From positions 16,161,001 to 16,225,000 of the forward strand of contig NC_044584.1 of NCBI RefSeq assembly GCF_901933205.1: a stretch of DNA of 64,000 nucleotides, given 5' to 3'. Both the position numbers and the translations under genes were made by a program. Origin of the DNA: Camarhynchus parvulus. Taxonomy: Eukaryota; Chordata; Aves; Passeriformes; Thraupidae. The notes beneath the pieces were generated by a model that was given only the letters and a program-made list of their open reading frames with translations, did not search any database and was not told the DNA's origin. Shown here in pieces: positions 1 through 11,613 of this stretch; within the stretch, counting starts at the first letter, position 1, and each line of letters starts with the position of its first letter.

Positions 1-1579
1 ACAATAAAGTGCCATCACCTTTTAATAAAATGGGAAAGGTAAAGTTTAATTTACAACAGAAAAGAAAATTTCCTGCATTCTTGTGAATTCTCACACATCA
101 TTAAGTCTTTTTTGTATTATTCTAAGAGCAGTGGGGTTTGGGTGATTTCACTAATTGAACTTAGAGTAGGATGATTTTTGGAACACCACTTAAAGATTCT
201 CCTATTTTTATTAACTTCCACACCTAGAGAAGTGAGTGAGCATCACCTCACCTCTGCTCTGGCAGTTTTATTATTTCATGCCAACTTCACACAGTGACTT
301 CAGCTGCTCCTCATGACACAAATGCCTTCCAAGTGTCACACCTACTCTGCAGATTTCCCAACACAGCCCTTCCAAGATTTCCAATGGCTGCTCCATTTAC
401 ATCCTTAGAACTTACCAATATTTCAAGAGAATAAAATATTCCATATTTGTTTACATTTTTATAACTACACATCCCCCCAAGCAAATAAACTGTGTTTTCT
501 AACCTGTGGAGTTATGCAGCATTTATTGAAATTGCAGAATTCAGACTGTTATTATGAGAGCATGGAACAACAAATGTAAAATTAAAACTCATCATTACCT
601 TGAAATCTGGCGTGAAACCTGAAACTAAATTAAATCTTATCTAAATGCCAAAACCAAGGAGGAGAAAAACACCACCAAAGAGAAAACCTGTTCCTAGATT
701 CTTGTTCCTATTTCCTATTCCATTTGTTTGCATATTTGCAAACAGAAGACTGAAAAAAGGTACCTGAACAGTCACAACTGAATCACCTGGAACAGTGAGA
801 GGCTGGCATGTGGATGAAGGGGAACATATTTCCATTAAGACTCTGAAAAAGTCTAAATCTACTCCAAATCCAGACTTGGAGAGCTGTTGAGAATACAGCA
901 CGATTTAATTCTCTGGATGAGTCTTATACCATATACTGATAAAGAGCAATAAAATTACACAAAATGGGATCATTTTTACACATCCAAGGAGATATGAAAT
1001 CACTTGCCTGGGCACAACTCAGTAACACCTGAAGTACTCCCCATGCACCTGCACACAAAGGCAGAAATGCAGACAGCTACAACTGCAAGCAGATTTTGGG
1101 AATTTTGTGAAGACATCCACTGAAACATGAGGAAAAGTTTGTACAGCTTTTCAGTGCTGAACTTGACAACAGAACTTCAATGAAGAATCAAACCAAATTA
1201 TGTTTCTTGTGAAATGGGACAGGATGTCATTTGATTCAAATCTGCTGCTCCAATTATTTGGTCATTAGAACAATGATTCACCATTCCAGGCATCTTCATA
1301 CACAGTTCTGGGCCCATATCAAAGAGGCCAATCTGCCATGTACAACACCAGAAATCAAGTTTTCCCAGGAAGGACATTTTTATTTCTGCCAACTCTAGTA
1401 CATAAATCTTCAAACAATAATAAGCTCAATAAATTGAATGCAGCTGGAAATGAGTCAGATAAACAGAAATGGCAGGCCTTCAATGCAGAATGACTGACAG
1501 GCCAAGGGAAGGAGAGGACAATTGGGATGGCAGCCTCAGTCGCAGTGTAAATCAGCACTGAACTATCTGGGAACTCTGC
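1..1579. other. Unique AT-rich noncoding DNA
   Basis: I see no exon, RNA gene or recognisable repeat here. Open frames are all under 100 codons and show no family resemblance. Confidence 0.6.
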
Positions 1580-1582
1580 AGG

Positions 1583-1990
1583 ATGCCACCAGAGATGGTG
1601 GTTGGGCTGGAAAGAATGGAGCTGGAAAATAATTGCCTGAAGAGTGAAGAACACAAACCAGAGTGCAAAGATTTGAACAGACTAAAGGAAATACGCATGA
1701 GGATAGGAAGGCCAAATGCAAGCTCACTGACTGATGCAGGAAAGTCTCAGCATCACCGGCACCATCCCAGGTCAGGAGCAGGCAAACACTGCTCCTGGCT
1801 CTGGAACCCCAGAATTTGAGGGGTTAGGTGTGCCTCAAACCCCGACAGCTGGGTGCCTGAGGGGCCAGCCAAGGGCTCTTGGCAAGAACAAGATGTGGAG
1901 CAAGCTCATCTCCCATGATCTGAGAAAGGCTGGCAAATAAAGCCCTCTTGCTGCCTGCACATTGAAAATCAGTCTTTAAAAAAAGCTTCT
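1583..1990 (+). mobile_element. Possible degraded LTR or retroelement 3' end
   Basis: The composition shifts to GC-richer sequence, and an AATAAA signal at 1936-1941 is followed at once by a CT-rich stretch (1942-1960). That order resembles the R-U5 boundary of a retroviral LTR. Two short frames (from 1583 and 1734) overlap here, but I recognise neither protein. No TSD or second copy was found in the window, so this is an inference from the polyadenylation context. The alternative is a processed transcript remnant. Confidence 0.25.
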
Positions 1991-3522
1991 ACAGAATGTG
2001 GTCTGTCCCTACATGTATCAGAAATGAAATGTGTGCAGTAAAACCTGTGAGTGTTCCCTGCAGACACAGCCCTGCACTTGAGCAGAGCCCTTCTGCTGAA
2101 GGTCTTTCCGTTAAGTGAAATAGAAATTGGTAACTGTTGTTGATACTAATTTCTTAGGCACTTATAACTAAATTATCCACTAGAGAGCACAGCAACATTT
2201 TCAAACACATTCTGCTTATGCCTGCAAGTGCCAAGTGAGGTCCTCGTGGCACTCAAAGTCACTCTCTACACAAGAAATATGCTAAACAATCTGCCATGCA
2301 CAGCAGAGATAAGGAGTGGACTCAATACAAGGCTCGAACGAGAAAAGGTCAACAGACCATGAACTTTTAATGAACAAATTTCAGCTGCTCCCAGCCTGGT
2401 GTGCAGTTCTTGGACATTACTGATGAAATAACTTCTTTTGCATTATCCACTTTTGTGTATAAATATATAACAACATACAACAGAAAGAGAAAATACATTC
2501 TTCCTTCCTGCAGGAGAAAGGCTGAGCTGCACAGCTCATCAGCATTCTGGGCAAGAGCTGCTCTGCTTCCTGGTCTCCAATATATTCTGGTGATGTCATG
2601 ACATTTTTACTTCCCATTAAAGAAAACCTTCCATCATTTACAATTTCCCATTTTAATAAGCACCCTGAAAATTCATCTATTGTTTAAAAACATGAATAAA
2701 CTATTCTTCAGTTTTGCTGTGTTTTGCAGTTGCTGAGAGCAAAAAGAACACCATCCATAAGAAGTACTCTGGAATTTCTGCTTAAAAATATTGTTTAAAA
2801 CTGCTGTATTCCCACAGGCCTTCATCAATACATTGACAAGGGTGTCCACAGCGTGCAGAAGTCTGAATTGCACGTCTCAGAGCCACAGGGAGACAAATTA
2901 ACTCTACCAGAGATCTTTACTAAATATGTTTTTCTTCCTTTTCCCACAAACCATTTGAGTCAATCATTGCTGTAAAAAGATTAATAGCACAGGGCATCTT
3001 GTATTCCCAGAAAAACATAGAACTTGGCAGATCTAGTCAAATATGTTCAGAAGAGGATAGATTCAGACACTGAAAAAAAAAAAAAGTTATTGCAAGTATT
3101 TAAGTCTGAAATAAGCCACATGTAAGAGAAATCTTGCCCTAAACAGCCTCATTTACTGCTTTATAATCTGGAGAAGAGGGGGTTTATAGATATTTCTCAT
3201 TTTTGTTGACACCCCCGTGAACAGAAATGAAATTAGAAAGCTGACAGCTACTGTGGAATGCAAGGAGAAGTGCAAGGGAAACATTCACTGTCCATGGGAG
3301 CTGTAAGCAGCACAGTCAGCTGGGAGGAGGGCAAACCACTTGACAACCATTACTGCAAACAGAGGAACAAACAGCAAGGTGGAGAAAATCCAGGTCAGCA
3401 AAAAGGGATGAACACAACCCACAGCAGAGGTGCAAAGGCTAACGTGGATTTCCACAGCTCAGCTTAGCAGGGCGTTAAAATATCACATAATACAGATTAT
3501 TTAAGTGCTAAATGCTATACAT
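1991..3522. other. Unique noncoding DNA
   Basis: No gene or clear repeat is seen. A run of 13 A lies at 3073-3085. All frames are short. Confidence 0.55.
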
Positions 3523-3830
3523 TCCTAGAACCATTGAATGGCTTGGGTCAAAAGGGATATTAAAACTCATCTTGTCCCATCCCTGCCATGGCAGGGACAG
3601 CTCCCACTGTCCCAGGCTGCTCCAAGCTCTGTCCAGCCTGGCCTTGGGCACTGCCAGGGATCCAGGGGCAGCCACAGCTGCTCTGGACACCCTGTGCCAG
3701 GGCCTCAGCTCCCTCACAGGGAACAATTCCTACCCAATTTCCAGCCTAAACCTCCTTCAGTTTAAGGCCAGCCCCTTTTGTCCTATCAGTATGTGTCCTC
3801 ATGAAAAGTCCCTGTCCAAACACTCAGTGC
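3523..3830 (-). mobile_element. CR1 LINE 3' fragment, 5'-truncated
   Basis: On the minus strand this reads as the 3' part of an avian CR1 non-LTR retrotransposon. The plus strand begins with the CR1 tail end (a TTGAATGG-like motif near 3534). It then carries the characteristic CTGCCATGGCAGGGACA block near 3584, the GGCTGCTCCAAGCTCTGTCCAGCCTGGCC-type block near 3618-3645, and the end of the reverse-transcriptase ORF region. CR1 copies are usually 5'-truncated like this. The frames of up to 128 codons crossing it are CR1 sequence read out of context, not a gene. Confidence 0.85.
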
Positions 3831-5328
3831 CATTTCTTTGGGGTTACTCTAATCCACTTTTCATTTTCTTCAATCTTATCAGTTTAAAATCATTGTAGTT
3901 TTCATAATAGGCATTGTTACATGTTACAGTTAGGAAAAACAAACAAACCACAAAAAAATCACATAAAAATAGAAAGAAGAAATATGAATGATCAGGTTTT
4001 CTCAGTGTAATCTACAGTTATGGATAACTCCTGGCACAAGTGGGTTATCCAGTTCACCAAATCCTCCTCAACAGTGAAATGTATTTTCATATTGATAGAA
4101 ATGTATTTTCATATTGATGGACCTGAGATGTATTTCCATATTGATAGACCTGATTTCCTCTTGCTGCCTTTCCAATCACACTAATGGGGTCTGAGTCAGA
4201 GTGGGAGGGTGCAGGGGTGGTATTAACAGGCAAAACCCTGCAAAATAAAGTCAGAAAGCAGCAGCAGCAGCCAGATCCTACCTGGAGAGCAGGTTTGTGA
4301 TACAGGCAGGATCTGTGTCTGCTTCAGCAAAAAAAGTGGAGCCTTTTTTGATGATTTCCAGCCACCAGTAAAACAGTTCCCTGCAGCATAAAGTGTCCAG
4401 GTCTTGGGAGCAAAACTTCTTTGAAGGGGGGAAAGATTTCCTGGCTGGGGATGAAGTGCTGACCCGTGGTTATTAGAGCTGCAGCTCCTTCACCTGCGTG
4501 GTTTCCCTAAGTGTTTTGGCTCTGCAAGAGTTGATGAGCAGTTTAACATCCTGCTGGGAAAATAATAGCTTCTATATCCATGTGTGGACCATTTCAATTC
4601 ATCTAGGGAAGAAAAGTCTCTGTAGGTGCAAAGGCTCACATGAAATATACACTTTTAATAAAGCATTTAGAGACACAAAGAATGATACTGACTTTCCATC
4701 TCAGTTAAAGACAGGCTCATGCTGGAAAAAAAATTGTTCATGTTGGACAAATGCTGAAGCTGAGAGGCCTAAGGGCTCTGTGTGCAGTGTACCACACACT
4801 TCTAAAGGGATTCTAAGTGGATTTATCTTTTTTAAAAGGTGTTTTGCTTTTGTTTAAATTACTGATTTTAAATCTGACAGAAGTCACTCAAAAGACTGTT
4901 CTTTTCAAACAGCATTACCACAATAAAAATTAAAATAAATTTAGACTAAAGCAGGAATTTTATTATTCAGAAAAATTCTGCACCTCTGACTGATCTGAGT
5001 GTATCATCCCAAAGCCTCACACAAGGATGAGAAAAGACTCAATTTGAGAAAAAGCCACAGCAAAGAGGCTCCATTAATTAATCAAGGAAAAAGGAACCTA
5101 TTGAATACCATGGAGAGGTGGTATTTGGAACTCATCAGTGTGGGCTCAGGAAGAGCCCCAGTGTGGGTTCCTCATCCAGGAGATGGATAAAGAGATGGAA
5201 TAATCACTCAGAAATTTCCCCTTTCTGTGTTTTGCCTTGGAGCACTCAGTGCTGCAGGAGATCCCACTCAGGTGAGCTCAGCACCCAACCCCAGAGTGCC
5301 CCAGCAGGGCCTGGGGTGCACACGGGGA
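3831..5328. other. Noncoding DNA
   Basis: Unique sequence apart from the short tandem repeat at 4081-4152 and a short GCA run near 4259-4270. No exon is supported. Confidence 0.55.
4081..4152 (+). repeat. Short tandem repeat, about 22-27 bp unit, 3 copies
   Basis: Copies start at 4081, 4103 and 4130, each beginning GTATTTTCATATTGAT (with C for T once in the third). The first copy is 22 bp and the second 27 bp. A minor local duplication. Confidence 0.75.
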
Positions 5329-5518
5329 GGTTTGGGGGCACACAGTGAGGTTTGGGGGCACACAAGGAGGTTTGGGGGTATATAGTGGGGTTTGGGGGCA
5401 CACAGTGAGGTTTGGGGGTATACAGTGGGGTTTGGGGGCACACAAGGAGGTTTGGGGGTATATAGTGGGGTTTGGGGGCACACAGTGAGGTTTGGGGGTA
5501 TACAGTGGGGTTTGGGGT
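5329..5518 (+). repeat. G-rich minisatellite, 20-bp unit with 80-bp higher-order period
   Basis: The unit is GGTTTGGGGG followed by a 10-bp variable half. Nine full units are present in four variants: A ends CACACAGTGA, B CACACAAGGA, C TATATAGTGG, D TATACAGTGG. Their order is A B C A D B C A D. The 80-bp block B-C-A-D at 5349-5428 is repeated identically at 5429-5508, so a recent 80-bp duplication overlies the older 20-bp array. The regular G5 and G4 runs make G-quadruplex formation plausible on the plus strand. Three minus-strand frames of 67-92 codons read through it only because the unit lacks stop codons. Confidence 0.95.
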
Positions 5519-6212
5519 CACCCTGCACCCCCTGGGCTGGCTGCACTCTGGGCTGGAGCTAAGCTCACCCCTGAGCTTTGGCTGTAACTAAAGAAAGACA
5601 AAAAATCCCCCAAATCTGGTTTTCAGCAGCGCATGTAGCAAGGATTGGCAGCCGTGGAGCCTTGCTCTGCTGCAAACCCAAACAGGTGACAGGAACTGCT
5701 TTACATAAAGGTCAGGGCTGTGCCCCAGCACTGCTCCCCTCTCAAGGACAATAACACAAATCAGAGCACCAGCAATGGGCTGTAAAATCACTCCAGCTCT
5801 GAAATTCTCTGCTGAGAATCCCAAGGGAGGTCATTTATCAAACAAACCTCTGAATCTCACAAAGACAGCGACGCTATCTTAACATAATCACTTTTTTTTA
5901 ATAAGCCTCAGCTCATCAATACACAAAAATTTTGTGAAGAATTAATTTAATATGGGCCCCTTCACAAGTTCCAGATTATCCATCTTGGCTTTTTGGAATG
6001 GAAACAGGAGACTCATTTCTCTGACTAATTGAAAGATAATTTTTATCTTAAGCTTTCCACAAATACTACTTTTGTGTAAACTGAGAAAAGCACATGCACA
6101 GTATCATTTAGCAAAATTAACAGAATTATTTTTGCACTGATGACACTAAAATAAACTCAAAATATACATAAGAAGAAGGCTCTTTTTTATCTTCTGTCTA
6201 CACACCCAATAA

Positions 6213-6239
6213 AGTGGATCTCTGCATATATTTCATATA
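6213..6239 (+). repeat. 27-bp segment duplicated 2,000 bp downstream
   Basis: These 27 bases are identical to 8213-8239, where they form the start of an AT-rich insert inside the minisatellite. The flanking DNA here is AT-rich like the motif itself, so this copy is probably the source. Confidence 0.8.
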
Positions 6240-6632
6240 AAGCTTTACACAAATCTCAGGCAGCCCTAGATCTAGCTATATTTCACAGTTAGAGTGGTTT
6301 TAATGAAGAACTTGTGAAGAATGGAAATGTATGTGCTTCAACATCACACCAGCAAGTTCCAAAGCAACAACATATATGGTAAAAGCAACAGGATATCCCA
6401 AACAGCCCAAACCAGCAGCCATATGGTGCAGGACACACATTCCATCTGTTATAAGATAGAATTAGCAGATTATTCTATCCATTATTGTATTTTTCAAAAC
6501 AGAATTGAGAATGCAGAAACATGTACCAGTAGAGAGCTGGTATTTCACTGATGCTGTTCAAATTGTGCCCTAATGTGTGTTTCAACGAGCAGTACAGACA
6601 TTTAACCTTGTCACAAATTACTTCAAGATGTT

Positions 6633-6662
6633 GAAAGGAGAGGGGGGAAAGGAAGGAGAGGA
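6633..6662 (+). repeat. Polypurine tract
   Basis: Thirty uninterrupted purines, followed to about 6698 by further A/G-rich sequence with only a few pyrimidines. Such tracts can form triplex DNA. No gene context explains it. Confidence 0.7.
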
Positions 6663-7235
6663 TAAAAAAAAATTAAAAAGAGGGGAAAAAAAAATGAAGA
6701 TATATGTAGATCTGTCTTGTGGATAAAAGCAGCTAATCCCAGTTTGGCTCCCATACAATAACTCTTCTGAAAGAGCAAGGAAAGGGGAGGTAATTTCCCA
6801 GGGAGGTCCTGCAGGGTGACAGAATATATGGATTCCATTAACTGAGGACAGCTGTGGAGCCCATCAATCTGCCCTGGCAGCCTGGGGATGGCAGGGCCAT
6901 GCTGGGCTTGCCTCAGCAAAGGGGCCACCAGCTGAAGGGTCCCTGGGGAGGGAGAGCTGGCAGCCCAGGATTGCTGGGACAGGCTGGTGATGCCCACTGG
7001 GCTGGCTGGGAGTGCTGCTGAGGGACAGACAGACATCCCCAGCTCAGTGATGGGCTGGAATTCTCTTCTCAAACAGCACAGGCAGGGCCTGGGCCCTGCC
7101 CTTCTCTGGAAGCTGTCCTGGTCAGACAGGGCATGTCCTTGGGTGTGCTCCAGGATGGGGACAAGGAAAAGGCAGGGATGTCACACTCTGCTGAGCCAGC
7201 AGTGCCTGGTGGGGGGACCACAGAGCCACAGGGAG

Positions 7236-8345
7236 CAGGGACTGCATGGCAATGCAGGGCCACAGTGTCACACAGGGACCTGCATGGCAATGCAGGGCCA
7301 CAGTGTCACACAGGGCCCTCCAGGGCAATGCAGGGCCACAGTGTCACACAGGGACCTCCAGGGCAATGCAGGGCCACAGTGTCACACAGGACTGCATGGC
7401 AATGCAGGGCCACAGTGTCACACAGGGAACAGGGACATGGCAATGCAGGGACAGTGTACACAACAAATGGCAATCAGAGTGTCACACAGAGGGTCCAGGG
7501 CAATGTCAACAGGACATGGCAATGCAGGGCCACAGTGTCACACAGGGACCTCCAGGGCAATGCAGGGCCACAGTGTCACACAGGGACCGCATGGCAATGC
7601 AGGGCCACAGTGTCACACAGGGACCAGGGACATGGCAATGCAGGGCCACAGTGTCACACAGGGAACAGGGACATGGCAATGCAGGGCCACAGTGTCACAC
7701 AGAACTACAGATGCAGGGCCACAGTGTCACACAGGGGAGCGGACTGCATGGCAATGCAGGCCACAGGCACACAGGGCCCTCCAGGGCAATGCAGGTGTCA
7801 CAAACCTGCGCAATGCAGGGCCACAGTGTCACACAGGAAAGGACACAATGCAGGGCCACGTGCATGGCAACTGCAGCAATGCAGGGCCACAGTGTCACAC
7901 AGGGAGCAGGGACATGGCAATGCAGAGCCACAGTGTCACACAGGGCCCTCCAGGGCAATGCAGGGCCACAGTGTCACACAGGGAGCAGGGACATGGCAAT
8001 GCAGAGCCACAGTGTCACACAGGGACCTCCAGGGCAATGCAGAGCCACAGTGTCACACAGGGAGCAGGGACTGCATGGCAATCCAGTGTCACCCACAACT
8101 CAGGGACTGCCTGGCCATCCAGAGACACAGTGTCACCCCTGGCTCCTGCATGGCAATCCAGGGCCACAGTGTCACCCCTGGCTCAGGGACCTGCATGGCA
8201 ATGCAGAGCTACAGTGGATCTCTGCATATATTTCATATATTTATTTCACATTCATATATATATTCATATATACATATTTCACCCTGGCTCCTGCATGGCA
8301 ATGCAGAGGCACAGGGACATGTCACCCACGGATCAGGGAGCTGCA
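7236..8345 (+). repeat. Large minisatellite, about 36-41 bp unit, roughly two dozen copies
   Basis: The repeated core is GCAATGCAGGGCCACAGTGT followed by CACACAGGG. Between cores, short linkers alternate among CTGCATG, CCTCCAGG and CAGGGACATG types, which makes the unit length vary around 38 bp. Copies decay toward the 3' end, where CACCCCTGGCTC replaces CACACAGGG, and the array is interrupted by an AT-rich insert (8219-8282). No unit contains a forward stop codon, so all three forward frames stay open for 437-473 codons. This reflects repeat composition. The changing unit length would shift any reading frame, so I do not call a protein. Confidence 0.93.
8219..8282 (+). repeat. AT-rich templated insert inside the minisatellite
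   Basis: This segment is almost pure A/T in a GC-rich array. Its left part lies within 8213-8239, an exact copy of 6213-6239. The rest is a local expansion of ATATATTCATAT-like motifs. The minisatellite and the donor share AGTG at the left junction. Confidence 0.75.
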
Positions 8346-10162
8346 TGGGACATGTCAGCCCTGGCTCAGGGAGCTCAGGGTACCCAGCAGGTTTGCAGGT
8401 CACTGTGACCGTGCTGACAGTGCCCCAGGGTCATGTGCCAGCAGTGCTCCTGCCACCTACAGAGCTGTGCCAAATTTAGGGAAATTTGTGCTTTTGGGAA
8501 ATGTTTTTTCTCTCTCCCTTGTTTTAAAAAACATGAAGGAACACTATAAAATATTATAGCTCTGCCACTTCACTCTTGCAGCTTAACCTTGGATTTTTTG
8601 GCACTTTTTTTTCCTTAACACGGCATTGTACCTTCTGCAAAAGTTTCTCCAATTAACTTGCACTGCTAATGACTGTCAGACAAAAACTCTGGGAAGCAAC
8701 AGTAACAGAAGACTGGATTTTTCCCTTATTTACCCAACTGCTTGTGAATGTGCTATGCTTAAGGCCATTGAATCAAGTGAAGGAAGATACAGAAGCAGTT
8801 TATATTACTAAAGTACCTGAATGCTGACAGACAACAAAAAATAACTGTGCATGTGTTCTGCAGCGATGAGAATCTGTGTATCTTCTTCACACTGCTGTGC
8901 AAGGGTGCAGCTCCTACTTGGCTGCAGCAAATGAGATACCAGCCCATCAGCTTTAGGAGGGGTGGAAAAAACTGCTCCCTGGCAATGAAAATACATCATT
9001 TTAAGGGCTTAATTTATTTCCTTTATTCGGTGATATTAGTTCTGGGTGCTTTCCTGCAGCATATCAGGTCTCTACAAACCCCAGTATCACTATGGCTAAT
9101 CTATAATAACATAACTATCTGCAGTTCATTCCATCTCCTGCACCAAGCCATGAAACTCAATTACCAAGTGAGAAAAAAATGGGGAAGCCAAAACAATGAC
9201 GCAGAGCAGGTGTCAGGGTGTCAGTGGAGCTGCCACAGTTATTGCTGTGTGCAGCTGAAGCACTTCAGAGATTGGGAACACTCAGGGCAGCACAGGACAG
9301 TGGCATTTACACAGAATTTATCAAGGTAAGAGGCCCCAAGTTCAACCTGTCTTTCCCCCACCCCCTTATTTTACCTTAAATAATGTTGTTGATGTAATAC
9401 AACGTTTACACATTGAGGTTTTTTACCTCTCAAAATAAGCATTCTTCTCTAGTGTATTTTAAAATGCCAGTACATCAGAATTCATTACAGAACCAAACAA
9501 AACCAATAGAACACATGCATTTAACAGAGAAATAAACTGCAGCAAGAAACGGTTTTCAGTATTTAATGGCATGAATTATGAATTACAAATTCAGTTTAAA
9601 TTATGTTGAAGGTCATAGAAAAAGCCTCAAAGAAAGATAGTTAAACAGACATTAAAAGGAAGATTTAAATAGGTGATCTTTTAGTATTCTAGCAAAAACA
9701 CTCTGTCTTTCACTCTTTATTTAAATTAAAATACCACTCAGTGACTGACCTTTTTAACATGGCCTAAGGGAGCAGAGTATGATCTTGTTAGAAAAGAAGT
9801 GATATTAAAAGAGCAATACTATTAAAAAGCAGAAGATGATGGAACCCACAGATTAAAATTTGTTTGCTCAGGGAAGATTAACTTTTATGAAAAGTCCTTC
9901 CTGCTACAAGCAGAGACAACGACTGCTGTTACCATCGTGGTAACCAGTTTGGGGACTGAGTTAATAAAGACTGTCCTTAAAAGCAAAGCACAAAGCTCAA
10001 TCCCAGGTTTGCTGACATTTCAGCAGAAGTGTCCCTTCTTTTCAGCACCCCCCTTGGCTGCCAGCTGTGGCAGGGATGGACTTGTCTTACTCTGCTCCTG
10101 AACATTCCTTGAGTGGTGTCCTGCAGCTTAACTCCCCCCTTCCAGACTTATATCAAGAGGGG
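8346..10162. other. Noncoding DNA
   Basis: The minisatellite fades out by about 8400, and AT-rich unique DNA follows. A 160-codon frame at 8847-9329 has no recognisable domain and is probably chance. Confidence 0.5.
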
Positions 10163-10432
10163 ATGTCACTGTAGGGCACGAAATAACACAACGTGCGCAC
10201 ACTGCTGCTCTCAAGGTAAAAAAAGGGAAGTTTATTTTCTGACTCCAACATTTATAGATTTCCAAAAGTGCCACCTCTCCAATGACACTGGACAAACCAA
10301 CAGTGCATCAAATTCCTCCTCCTCCATAAAAGAGTGCAAAACAATGAGTTATTTACAGAAAGTGTGTGAGAAAGTTCATCACAAGAATGTAACATCAGAA
10401 GGCTTAGAAAATCTTAAAAAATCAGGGTGACA
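10163..10432 (-). mobile_element. Solo LTR, family D (copy 1)
   Basis: On the minus strand the element begins TGTCACCCTGATTTTTTAAG and ends near CTACAGTGACA. It aligns along its length with the copies at 10583-10873 and 26678-26972. The flanks carry a near-matching duplication (AGAGGGG left, AAAGGGG right), as left by retroviral integrase. It is about 270 bp and shorter than copy 2 because it lacks an internal ~20-bp segment. No internal retroviral sequence accompanies it. Confidence 0.75.
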
Positions 10433-10582
10433 AAGGGGCACAGATCCTGCCCAAAGAAAAGAGGAGGACAAGATTTTGGCCTTCTGAGAAGTTCACAGAA
10501 AGCACCTGGGACTGCCAGATTTTGGGTACAGCCCTGTAGAGACCTCAGCACTCTTAAAGGTGAGCACTTTAACAATCCTCAC
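10433..10582. other. Short unique spacer between two LTRs
   Basis: About 150 bp with no similarity to retroviral internal sequence that I can recognise. The two flanking LTRs have different TSDs, so this is not the inside of a deleted provirus. Confidence 0.6.
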
Positions 10583-10873
10583 TGTCACTATAGGACATGA
10601 AACAACACACAACAGACTCACTGCTCTTTCCAAGGTAAAAAAGGGATTTTTTGTTTTCTGACTTTAATATTTATGGATTTCCAAAAGTGACAGTGGATTG
10701 GAGGGTGACAGTGCCACCTCTCCAATGACACTGGACAAACTAATAGTCTATTAAACTTCTCTTCTTCCATACAAGAATGCAAAACAATGAGTTATTTACA
10801 TAAAGAGTGGGAAAAGGTTCATTACAAGAATGTAAACATCAAAAACCTTAGAAAATCTTAAAAAACCACAACA
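10583..10873 (-). mobile_element. Solo LTR, family D (copy 2) with exact TSD
   Basis: This is a 291-bp element, minus strand, flanked by an exact 6-bp duplication CCTCAC (10577-10582 and 10874-10879). It shares blocks with copy 1, such as the CCACCTCTCCAATGACACTG segment and the AATGAGTTATTTACA segment. It is a separate integration in the same orientation. Confidence 0.85.
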
Positions 10874-11197
10874 CCTCACCTCACTTTGATCTCTGCTACT
10901 TCAAGTCAACCTCCAAAACCCCAACTCCCTTTATTTTAAATTGAATCTATCTCTAGAGATGGAAATGATGAATGCCTAATCCCCACCAAGAATTAGATAG
11001 CTAAAGCAAGTCACTGGTTCACCCCTTCAAGAACTTCCAGCAGAGGCTGTGTCCTCACAGCTCTGCACAGCAGAGAGCCCTGAGCAGGGGGAGCTGAGCC
11101 CTCCTCAGCATTTTGGCACCAGCCAGGAGAGCACTGAGCTGGCGCCACACTGCCCATGCCCACACCAGGGCACAGGCTGGCACAAGCTCAACGCTGG
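10874..11197. other. Noncoding spacer
   Basis: Unique DNA between LTRs, with nothing recognisable. Confidence 0.5.
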
Positions 11198-11613
11198 AAT
11201 TGTGTTTGCAGGGACCCTCATGGCAGGAAGGAATGATGAATCTGACTCCATGTTCTCAGAAGGCTAATTTATTATTTTATGGTACTATATTAAAGAATGC
11301 TATACTAAACTGTATTAAAGAATACAGAAAGAATACTTACACAATGCTAAAAAGATAATAATGAAAACTCCTGACTCTTTCCAGAGTCCTGACACAGCTT
11401 GGCCCTGATTGGCCAAAGAGTGAAAACAACTCACAGCAGAATCCAATGGAACAATCACCTGTGGGTAAACAATCTCCAAACACATTCCACATGTGAGCAC
11501 AACACAGGAGAAGCAAATGAGATAAGAATTGTTTTCCTTTTCTCTGAGGCCTCTCAGCTTCCCAGGAGAAGAATCATAGGCAAGGGGATTTATCAGAGAA
11601 TGTGAATGCCACA
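11198..11613 (-). mobile_element. Solo LTR, family A
   Basis: Read on the minus strand it starts TGTGGCATTCACATTCTCTG and ends ACAATT, length 416. Retroviral regulatory motifs appear in reverse: a CCAAT box as ATTGG at 11408-11412 and a polyadenylation signal AATAAA as TTTATT at 11268-11273. The flanks CGCTGG (left) and CATTGG (right) match at 4 of 6 positions, and both differences are transitions, as expected for an older TSD. Minus-strand frames of about 70-100 codons inside it recur in the other family A copies. Confidence 0.85.

Larger units (their letters stand above)
5521..7235. other. Noncoding DNA with a polypurine tract
   Basis: Mostly unique AT-rich sequence. It contains the donor copy of a 27-bp duplication (6213-6239) and a polypurine tract (6633-6662). 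No exon is supported. Confidence 0.5.

Noticed and set aside
5246..5546. Proline-rich minus-strand frames of 67-92 codons
   Set aside because: Products of the stop-free 20-bp minisatellite.
7236..8210. CACAGTG heptamers resembling V(D)J recombination signals
   Set aside because: The heptamer is part of the repeated unit, and no nonamer follows at a 12- or 23-bp spacing.
7236..8345. CRISPR-like array
   Set aside because: Repeats and spacers are not separable. The spacers are variants of the same unit, and the DNA is avian.
6987..8559. Overlapping forward frames of 473, 448 and 437 codons
   Set aside because: All three frames are open because the minisatellite unit has no stop codon. Unit length varies, so no frame is preserved, and there is no domain or splice evidence.
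10163..10873. One short provirus with two LTRs
   Set aside because: The two LTRs have different target-site duplications, and the 150-bp spacer has no retroviral features.
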